From assembly GCA_903958915.1 (NCBI GenBank), contig CAJBVC010000292.1, positions 1 to 5,798 on the forward strand: a DNA stretch of 5,798 bases. The letters are read 5' to 3'. This DNA comes from an uncultured beta proteobacterium (GTDB lineage: Bacteria; Pseudomonadota; Gammaproteobacteria; Burkholderiales; Burkholderiaceae_C). The notes beneath the pieces were generated by a model, which was given only the letters and a program-made list of their open reading frames with translations, had not been told where the DNA came from and did not search any database. This document shows, one piece after another, positions 1 to 5,798 of the stretch. A program made the position numbers and the translations under genes. Within the stretch, counting starts at the first letter, position 1. Each line of letters starts with the position of its first letter.

Positions 1-3000
1 ACCCACCAGTTGCACCCCCATCCATCGTGATCACAGCCGGTTACCCCGGCGCTTCGGCCCAGACACTGGAAAACAGTGTGCTGAGTGTGATCGAGCGGGA
101 AATGAATGGCTCGCCCGGCCTGATCTACATGGAGTCCGTGGCGCAGGCCAATGGCACCGGCACCATCACCATCAGCTTTGAGCCCGGCACCAGTCCGGAC
201 CTGGCCCAGGTGGACGTGCAGAACCGTCTCTCACGGGCAGCACCCCGACTACCGGCCGCCGTAACCCAGTCTGGAGTGCGGGTGGACAAGGCGCGTTCCA
301 ACTTCCTGCTGTTCACCATGCTGTCCTCGGACAACCCGGACATCGACATCGTGGCGCTGGGCGACTACGCCTCGCGCAACGTGCTGCCCGAAATTCAACG
401 GCTGCCTGGCATTGGCCAAGCCCAGCTGTTTGGTACCGAACGCGCCATGCGCATCTGGATTGATCCGGCCAAGCTCAACGGCTACAACCTGTCTACGGCA
501 GAGGTGAACAACGCTGTCAGAGCGCAGAATGCCCAGGTGTCCTCCGGCAGCATTGGTGACCTGCCCAATATTTTGGGTCAGTCGATTGCAGCCACTGTTG
601 TGGTTGACGGCCAACTCAGCGACGAAACGCAGTTTGGCAATATTGTGCTGCGCGCCAATACCGATGGCTCCACCGTACGACTGAAAGATGTCGCCCGCAT
701 CGAACTGGGCGCCCAAACCTACGCGACATCCGCGCGGCTCAATGGCAAGCCTGCAGCCGGCATTGGCGTTCAACTGTCGCCCACCGGTAACGCGCTGGCC
801 GCTGCCCAGGCCGTGCGAACCCGCATGGCCGAGCTGCAGCCCTATTTCCCCAAGGGCGTGAAGTGGACCATTCCCTACGACGCATCGCGCTTCGTGAGGA
901 TTTCCATCTCGCAGGTGGCCGAGACGCTGGTCATCGCTGTCATTCTGGTGTTTCTGGTGATGTATCTGTTCTTGCAGAATTTTCGCTACACCATCATTCC
1001 CACCATCGTAGTGCCGGTGGCCTTGCTGGGTACCTTTGCCATGCTGCTGGCGATGGGGTTTTCCATCAACGTTCTGACCATGTTTGGCATGGTGCTGGTG
1101 ATCGGCATTGTGGTGGACGATGCCATTGTGGTGGTGGAAAACGTCGAGCGCATCATGAGTGAAGAAGGCCTGCACCCGATACCGGCTACACGCAAGGCCA
1201 TGGGCCAAATTTCTGGCGCCATCATCGGCGTGACGGTGGTTCTGATTGCAGTTTTTGTGCCGCTGGCGTTTTTCAAAGGCTCCGTGGGCAACATCTACCG
1301 CCAGTTCTCGGCAGTGATGGTGTGTTCCATCTCCTTCTCGGCCTTCATGGCGCTCTCCTTGACACCCGCTCGTTGTGCCACCCTGCTCCAGCAGGTGGAC
1401 GCAGGTCATCACCATGCCAAGACCGGTTTCTTTGGCTGGTTTAACCGCGGTTTCTCCAGCACGGCCAAAAACTATGAGAGCTGGGTTGCGCGGATTCTCA
1501 AGCGCGCCGGGCGCTACCTGATCATTTACGCCTCCATCATTGCGGTAGTAGGCGTGATGTACGTGCGGCTTCCCACCTCGTTCCTGCCCAATGAAGACCA
1601 GGGCACCATGCTGGTCAACGTGCAGTTGCCACCGGGTGCGACCCGTGAGCGCACACAGAACGTGATGGAGCAGGTCGAAGGCTTCATCCTCAAACAGCCA
1701 GAAGTGCAAAGCATGGTCGGCGTGTTGGGGTTCAGCTTCTCGGGTCAGGGGCAGAACGCGGCGCTGGCCTTTGTGACGCTGAAAGACTGGTCTGAACGCA
1801 AGGGCGAAGAGCACTCAGCCCAGGCACTGGCCGGGCGCGCCTTTGGCGGCTTGATGGGCATTCGTGATGCCTTCATCTTCCCGCTGAGTCCGCCCTCTAT
1901 TCCGGAGTTGGGCACTGCATCGGGCTTTACCTTCCGCCTGCAAGACCGCGGCGGCAAGGGCCATGACGCACTAGTGGCGGCACGTAATCAGTTGCTGGGC
2001 ATGGCGTCCAAGAGCAAGGTGCTCACCCAGGTGCGCCCCGATGGTTTGGAAGATGCACCCACCCTGCAGATTGACATTGACCGCGACAAGGCCAGCGCAC
2101 TGTCTGTGAATTTTGACTCCATCAACAGCACCATTTCCACGGCGCTGGGTTCAGCTTATATCAATGACTTCCCCAATCAGGGTCGTCTACAGCGCGTAGT
2201 GGTGCAGGCCGATGCCATGTCGCGCATGCAGCCAGACGACATTCTCAGGCTCACCACACCCACTGCACAAGGTAAGCAGGTGCCGCTGTCCGCCTTTGCC
2301 AGCACGCGCTGGATCAAGGGTGCCATGCAGACCGTGCGCTACAACGGCTACCCTGCCATGCGGATTGGCGGATCGGCAGCACCCGGCTACAGCACGGGTG
2401 ACGCTATGGACGAAATGGAGAAACTCGCAGCACAGTTGCCTGAAGGCTTTGCCTTTGAGTGGACAGGTCTGTCGCGTGAAGAGAAGCTGGCAGGCTCTCA
2501 AGCCATGGTCTTGTATGGCTTTGCCATTCTGGCGGTGTTCCTGTGCCTGGCCGCGCTATATGAAAGTTGGTCCATCCCGATGGCAGTGATTTTGGTTGTG
2601 CCCCTGGGCGTATTGGGTGTGCTGCTGGCCACCGTGCTGCGAGGCTATGCCAACGATGTGTATTTTCAGGTCGGTCTAATCACCATCATTGGCTTGTCTG
2701 CGAAGAATGCCATTTTGATCATCGAGTTTGCTAAGGACCTGCAGGCGCAGGGCAAGACCGTGGTCGAAGCGGCACTGGCGGCCGCCCACATGCGCTTTCG
2801 GCCGATCTTGATGACCTCGATGGCGTTCATGCTCGGTGTGCTGCCGCTGGCCATATCCAGTGGCGCTGGCTCCGCTAGCCAGCGCGCCATCGGTACCGGT
2901 GTGATTGGTGGCAGCATGGTGGGCACCATCCTGGCCGTGTTCTTTGTGCCCATCTTTTTTGTCATCGTGCGCAGCCTCTTCAAAGTCAGCGAACGTCAAC

Positions 3001-3056
3001 ACCAGTTTGATGCAGAGCACGCCCACCAGATCGGCGTTGACAGCCACCATGACTGA
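1..3056 (+). CDS. RND multidrug efflux transporter, inner-membrane subunit (AcrB/MexB-like, HAE1 family), 5'-truncated by the window edge
   Basis: This is the proton-driven inner-membrane pump of a tripartite efflux system; it takes substrates from the periplasm or outer membrane leaflet and passes them to an outer-membrane channel. The gene is open at the left edge. The first full codon is at base 3 and reads PPVAPPSIVITAGYPG, matching E. coli AcrB from about residue 36, so roughly 35 residues including TM1 are missing. The GTG at 27 is internal and not the start. About 1017 residues are visible against a usual ~1050. Proton-relay residues are present: the Asp pair (1116-1121, D407/D408 equivalents), Lys (2703, K940), Arg (2793, R971) and Thr (2814, T978). 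Two large periplasmic porter/docking loops lie at about bases 3-900 and 1575-2505, each followed by a membrane block. The distal-pocket Phe residues equivalent to F136, F178, F615, F617 and F628 are kept (303, 429, 1731, 1737, 1770). The tail is His-rich. Frame is intact throughout. Family assignment is very secure; the exact pump name and substrates are not determinable. Confidence 0.97.
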   Translation, partial: PPVAPPSIVITAGYPGASAQTLENSVLSVIEREMNGSPGLIYMESVAQANGTGTITISFEPGTSPDLAQVDVQNRLSRAAPRLPAAVTQSGVRVDKARSNFLLFTMLSSDNPDIDIVALGDYASRNVLPEIQRLPGIGQAQLFGTERAMRIWIDPAKLNGYNLSTAEVNNAVRAQNAQVSSGSIGDLPNILGQSIAATVVVDGQLSDETQFGNIVLRANTDGSTVRLKDVARIELGAQTYATSARLNGKPAAGIGVQLSPTGNALAAAQAVRTRMAELQPYFPKGVKWTIPYDASRFVRISISQVAETLVIAVILVFLVMYLFLQNFRYTIIPTIVVPVALLGTFAMLLAMGFSINVLTMFGMVLVIGIVVDDAIVVVENVERIMSEEGLHPIPATRKAMGQISGAIIGVTVVLIAVFVPLAFFKGSVGNIYRQFSAVMVCSISFSAFMALSLTPARCATLLQQVDAGHHHAKTGFFGWFNRGFSSTAKNYESWVARILKRAGRYLIIYASIIAVVGVMYVRLPTSFLPNEDQGTMLVNVQLPPGATRERTQNVMEQVEGFILKQPEVQSMVGVLGFSFSGQGQNAALAFVTLKDWSERKGEEHSAQALAGRAFGGLMGIRDAFIFPLSPPSIPELGTASGFTFRLQDRGGKGHDALVAARNQLLGMASKSKVLTQVRPDGLEDAPTLQIDIDRDKASALSVNFDSINSTISTALGSAYINDFPNQGRLQRVVVQADAMSRMQPDDILRLTTPTAQGKQVPLSAFASTRWIKGAMQTVRYNGYPAMRIGGSAAPGYSTGDAMDEMEKLAAQLPEGFAFEWTGLSREEKLAGSQAMVLYGFAILAVFLCLAALYESWSIPMAVILVVPLGVLGVLLATVLRGYANDVYFQVGLITIIGLSAKNAILIIEFAKDLQAQGKTVVEAALAAAHMRFRPILMTSMAFMLGVLPLAISSGAGSASQRAIGTGVIGGSMVGTILAVFFVPIFFVIVRSLFKVSERQHQFDAEHAHQIGVDSHHD

Positions 3057-3066
3057 TTCGCATATG
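3049..3066 (+). promoter_or_regulatory. Pump-channel junction with two candidate in-frame ATG starts (3049 and 3064) and no Shine-Dalgarno
   Basis: ATG at 3049 lies inside the pump's last codons and overlaps its TGA (3054-3056) by 8 bases. ATG at 3064 is 7 bases beyond that stop, in the same frame. Neither start is preceded by a purine-rich AGGAG-like motif within 15 bases; the stretch from 3031 to 3048 has no good match. This arrangement suggests the channel is translated by coupling or reinitiation from ribosomes finishing the pump. That mechanism is inferred; only the spacing and the missing motif are seen. Confidence 0.5.
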
Positions 3067-4482
3067 AAACCCTCACACATTTTTCGCCTGGCCACCTTGG
3101 CCGCTGCTGTAGCCTTGGCAGGTTGCAGTCTGATTCCCACCTACGAGCGCCCTGCTGCACCAGTGGCTTCGCGCTTTGACGCAACCGCGAAAGGCGACAC
3201 CGGCGCGGCCGACTCCGCTGCAACGGCAGGCTCGACTGCCACCGCCGCCGAAACCGAATGGCAGAACTTTTTCAAGGACGCACGCCTGAAGCGTTTAGTC
3301 GAGTTGTCACTGCAAAACAACCGTGACCTTCGTGTGGCCGTTCTCGCCATCGAGCAAGCCCGCGCGCAGTTGCAGGTGCGCCGCGCCGATGAACTACCCA
3401 CCGTGAATGCGGGCATAAACGGCACCCGTGGCCCGACCACCAGCGGTGCTATCACCAGCACCTACACGGCAGGACTGAGCGTCACCGCCTACGAACTGGA
3501 CTTCTTCGGTCGCGTGCGCGCACTGAGCCAGGCAGCGCAAGCACAGTTACTCGGCACCGAAGAGGCACGAAAGACCGTGCAGATCAGTCTGATTGCATCG
3601 GTAGCCAGTACCTACTTGAGTGTGCTGGCCGATGATGAGCTGCTGCGCGTGACGCGCGACACCCTGATCACGCGCCAGGAGTCTCTCAGGCTGACGCAGC
3701 TCAAGTTCGACAACGAGGCGACCTCCAAACTGGAGCTAAGCCAGGCAAGGTCATTACTCGAAGGCGCCAAGGTCGCGCTGGCCCAGGCGACGCGCCAGCG
3801 CGCGCTGGATGGAACCGCCCTCGTGCTACTGGTGGGCCAGAGCCTGCCCACCGATTTGCCTACCGGCTTGGCCATCACCGAGCAGGGGTTGGTGTCCGAC
3901 CTGCCCGCCGGTGTGCCGTCCGATCTGCTAGCGCGTCGACCCGACATTCGCCAGGCCGAGCAAACTCTGCTGGCGAACAACGCCAACATTGGGGCGGCAA
4001 GAGCAGCGTTCTTCCCACGCATCACACTGACCGGTAGCGCCGGTGTGGTGAGCAACGATCTGGACACGCTGTTCAACACCGGCACCACGGCCTGGACCTT
4101 TGTGCCGCAACTGCTGATCCCGATCTTCGACTACGGACGCTATTCCGCCAACGTGGAATCCGCCAAGGTAGCACGTGACATCGCCGTGGCCCAGTACGAG
4201 AAGGCCATCCAGACTGGCTTCAGGGAAGTGTCAGACGCACTGGCCGGCCGCGCCACGCTTAGTGAACAGTTGCGTGCGCAAAATGCCCAACTGGCCGCCG
4301 AGCAGACGCGCATGCAGCTCACTGACATGCGGTTCAAGCACGGGGCGGCCAATGCGTTTGAGGTGCTGGATGCGCAGCGCTCGCTATTCGCCACGCAGCA
4401 GGCAGCCGTGCAGGTTCAGGTGCAGCAGGTTCAAAACCTGGTGACGCTGTACAAGGTGCTGGGCGGCGGCTGGAAGGAGTAG
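3064..4482 (+). CDS. Outer-membrane efflux channel lipoprotein (OprM/NodT family, RND outer-membrane factor)
   Basis: This is the trimeric outer-membrane exit duct of the RND system, 472 residues from the 3064 start. The N-terminus is a lipoprotein signal: MK, a hydrophobic stretch, then lipobox LAGC with the lipidated Cys at residue 21. Ser at +2 (not Asp) favours outer-membrane sorting. An Ala/Thr-rich linker (residues 39-62) precedes the conserved W-x-x-F-F-x-D segment near 66-72. Two OEP repeats follow. Landmarks are NNRDLRVA, ELDFFGRVRALS, the first helix-turn tip (about 215-228), RRPDIRQAE (291-299), GAARAAFFP (310-318), the second tip (about 426-436), LDAQRSLF, and the C-terminal LYKVLGGGW. 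All match Pseudomonas OprM in order, and the length fits (OprM is about 485). The gene begins 7 bp after the pump stop, so it is almost certainly cotranscribed with it. An alternative ATG at 3049 in the same frame adds MTDSH. I prefer 3064 because it gives a compact, basic n-region. The frame is open further upstream to 2905, but that part lies inside the pump gene. Confidence 0.96.
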   Translation: MKPSHIFRLATLAAAVALAGCSLIPTYERPAAPVASRFDATAKGDTGAADSAATAGSTATAAETEWQNFFKDARLKRLVELSLQNNRDLRVAVLAIEQARAQLQVRRADELPTVNAGINGTRGPTTSGAITSTYTAGLSVTAYELDFFGRVRALSQAAQAQLLGTEEARKTVQISLIASVASTYLSVLADDELLRVTRDTLITRQESLRLTQLKFDNEATSKLELSQARSLLEGAKVALAQATRQRALDGTALVLLVGQSLPTDLPTGLAITEQGLVSDLPAGVPSDLLARRPDIRQAEQTLLANNANIGAARAAFFPRITLTGSAGVVSNDLDTLFNTGTTAWTFVPQLLIPIFDYGRYSANVESAKVARDIAVAQYEKAIQTGFREVSDALAGRATLSEQLRAQNAQLAAEQTRMQLTDMRFKHGAANAFEVLDAQRSLFATQQAAVQVQVQQVQNLVTLYKVLGGGWKE

Positions 4483-4503
4483 CGAGGCGAGCGCCCCTAC
4501 TCC
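4476..4503. terminator. Inverted repeat at the convergent stop codons, possible bidirectional terminator
   Basis: GGAGTAG (4476-4482) and CTACTCC (4497-4503) form a perfect 7-bp inverted repeat. Each arm contains the TAG stop codon of one of the two convergent genes. The 14-base loop holds a further small GGC/GCC pairing (4486-4488 with 4493-4495) around a GAGC tetraloop. There is no U-tract on either strand, so this is not a canonical intrinsic terminator. It is the only hairpin candidate in the 14-bp gap. Part of the symmetry follows from both genes ending in GAG TAG, so chance is a fair alternative. Confidence 0.3.
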
Positions 4504-5798
4504 ACCCGCGTCACACTGTTGGGCTTGAAGCCCAGGTCTGCCGCCTTGCCCTTGCGGGCACGAGCCGCACGCGCGTTGTTCAGGCTACGAATCTCCAGCG
4601 TTTCTTCACGTTCCTTGCCACCCCGGCCTATGCCTTCAATGCGCACACTGCGGGTGTATGCCGCAGCGCCCGCCAAGGTATCTTTGGCTTCCAGATCAAT
4701 CAACATCAGGCCGCGACCGCCATTGGTCATTGATTTGAGTTCAGTGATCTCGAACGAGAGAATGCGCCCGCCTGTGGAGGCACAGGCCACATGGGTCGCT
4801 GGCGGCGCCATAGTTGCCGGGGTGCCGCCAACCATGACCTTGCCATGCGCGCCCGATACCAACGAGGGGCAACACTGGGTTTCGCCGACGTTGCAAGTCA
4901 CAAACGCCTTGCCGGCCTTTTGGCGCGAAACCATGTTGTCCACCGTGGCCATAAAGCCATATCCCGCCGAGCTACTGAGCAACAAAGTGGCGGTAGCAGG
5001 ACCAGCAAAATAGTACAACAACTGGGTACCGGATTCGAGCTCCAGCAAAGTGGTGACCGGCTGGCCGTCACCTCGCCCACCCGGCAGCAGGGACACTGAA
5101 ATCGAATAAATGCGTCCGTTGGAGCCAAAAACCAGCAGCGTGTCCACGCTGCGACACTCAAACGTGCCGTACAACCCATCACCCGCCTTGAACGCGAAGC
5201 TGGAAGCCTCGTGGCCATGACCGGTGCGCGTGCGCACCCAACCCTTTTGGCTGACCACCACCGTGACGGGCTCATCCACTACCTTGATCTCAAGAACGGA
5301 CTTTCTCTCGGTCTGAATGAGGGTACGGCGTGGGTCGGCGAAGGTCTTGGCATCTGCCTCGATCTCCTTCACCATAAGACGGCGCAGCGCTGCTGGGTTG
5401 CCCAAGATCTCTTCGAGCTTGCCCTGTTCGGTACGCAACTCTGATAGCTCCTGCTCGATTCTGATAGCTTCCAGCCGGGCCAACTGGCGCAAGCGGATTT
5501 CAAGGATGTCTTCGGCCTGCCGGTCGGACAGTTGGAAGCGCTCCATCAGTGCCTGCTTGGGATCGTCCGACTGGCGGATGATGGCGATTACTTCGTCAAT
5601 ATTGAGCAGAACAGTCTGCCGGCCTTCCAGAATATGGATGCGGTCTAACACTTTGGAAAGACGGTGCTGCGAACGCTTTTCGATGGTGCTCTGGCGAAAC
5701 GCAATCCACTCCTGCAACATTTGGCGGAAAGACTTTTGCGTGGGTCGCCCGTCCAGCCCGATCATGGTCAGGTTGATGGGCGACGAGGTTTCCAGGCT
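4497..5798 (-). CDS. parC: DNA topoisomerase IV subunit A (ParC), C-terminal part, 5'-truncated by the window edge
   Basis: ParC is the DNA-cleaving subunit of topoisomerase IV (ParC2ParE2), which decatenates daughter chromosomes and relaxes supercoils in the cytoplasm. The gene enters from the right edge. The last 433 residues are visible, starting SLETSSPINLTMIGLDGRP, which matches E. coli ParC just before its MIGLDGRP motif. About 330-340 N-terminal residues are therefore missing, including the catalytic Tyr and the quinolone-resistance region, so resistance status cannot be read. The ATG at 5765 is internal. The visible part contains the long-helix and C-gate segment (HILEG near residue 55, NIDEVIAIIR, SDRQAEDILEIRLRQLARLE, and the helical region to about 165). 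From about residue 175 comes the beta-pinwheel C-terminal domain that wraps DNA, opening with PVTVVVSQKGWVR. A degenerate GyrA-box-like loop GGRGDGQP lies near 240-247. The basic segment ARAARARKGKAADLGF lies near the end. The pinwheel lacks the canonical GyrA box, and the segment after the long helix matches ParC rather than GyrA. The gene is convergent with the efflux genes, with 14 bp between stops. Regulation is not visible. Confidence 0.96.
   Translation of the reverse strand, partial: SLETSSPINLTMIGLDGRPTQKSFRQMLQEWIAFRQSTIEKRSQHRLSKVLDRIHILEGRQTVLLNIDEVIAIIRQSDDPKQALMERFQLSDRQAEDILEIRLRQLARLEAIRIEQELSELRTEQGKLEEILGNPAALRRLMVKEIEADAKTFADPRRTLIQTERKSVLEIKVVDEPVTVVVSQKGWVRTRTGHGHEASSFAFKAGDGLYGTFECRSVDTLLVFGSNGRIYSISVSLLPGGRGDGQPVTTLLELESGTQLLYYFAGPATATLLLSSSAGYGFMATVDNMVSRQKAGKAFVTCNVGETQCCPSLVSGAHGKVMVGGTPATMAPPATHVACASTGGRILSFEITELKSMTNGGRGLMLIDLEAKDTLAGAAAYTRSVRIEGIGRGGKEREETLEIRSLNNARAARARKGKAADLGFKPNSVTRVE

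Noticed and set aside
27..29. GTG as the pump start codon
   Set aside because: Codons 3-26 upstream are in frame and match the conserved AcrB segment P-x-x-APP, so the gene continues beyond the window.
249..1814. A 521-codon open frame on the minus strand, His-rich, antisense to the pump gene
   Set aside because: It lies entirely opposite a well-matched RND gene. Its His/Gln-rich, low-information product matches no family I know, and long antisense frames are expected opposite GC-rich genes with strong third-position bias.
2905..3063. Upstream extension of the channel gene to an ATG at 2905
   Set aside because: This part overlaps the conserved last membrane segment of the pump in another frame and would place the lipoprotein signal far from the N-terminus.
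4521..4533. Near-palindrome GGGCTTGAAGCCC just inside the 3' end of parC, as a possible terminator for the channel transcript
   Set aside because: The stem is only four bases with a reasonable loop, there is no U-tract, and the bases are accounted for by parC codons for LGFKP.
4519..5444. Plus-strand open frames opposite parC (4519-5013, 4791-5099, 5211-5444)
   Set aside because: All are shadows of the parC coding strand with no recognisable domain and no ribosome-binding site.
5763..5765. ATG as the parC start codon
   Set aside because: The 33 bases to the right edge stay open in frame and encode residues matching ParC just before the MIGLDGRP motif, so this is an internal Met.
1..5798. 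CRISPR array, insertion sequence, tRNA/rRNA, phage or toxin-antitoxin system
   Set aside because: No spaced direct repeats, transposase motifs, terminal inverted repeats, RNA-gene consensus or small unexplained genes were seen; three ordinary coding regions fill the window.

Overview
The window holds three genes in two convergent groups, with almost no non-coding DNA. The GC-rich codon use, the compact packing and the protein types point to a Gram-negative proteobacterium. Sequence style suggests a betaproteobacterium of the Burkholderiales (Comamonadaceae-like), but this is an impression from protein wording rather than a database match.

Layout. Bases 1-3056 (+) carry an RND-family inner-membrane drug/proton antiporter of the AcrB/MexB (HAE1) type. 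It has lost only its first ~35 codons off the left edge. The outer-membrane channel lipoprotein of the OprM/NodT type follows directly (3064-4482, with an alternative in-frame start at 3049 that overlaps the pump's stop codon). After a 14-bp gap, the C-terminal half of parC (topoisomerase IV subunit A) runs on the opposite strand from the right edge down to 4497. No stretch of more than 300 bases lacks a gene.

How the genes work together. The RND pump and the outer-membrane factor are two of the three parts of an envelope-spanning tripartite efflux system. The third part, a periplasmic adaptor of the AcrA/MexA type, would normally lie just upstream of the pump, together with any local regulator; both are outside the window. 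ParC is a housekeeping enzyme with no mechanistic link to the pump, although topoisomerase IV is a fluoroquinolone target and RND pumps of this type often export fluoroquinolones.

I found no evidence of a previously undescribed system, mobile element, CRISPR array or RNA gene. The points worth a second look are small: the symmetric inverted repeat holding both convergent stop codons, the SD-less coupled start of the channel gene, residue differences in the pump's drug pocket and switch loop, the pump's histidine-rich tail, and cysteine clustering and glycine-rich loops in the ParC C-terminal domain.
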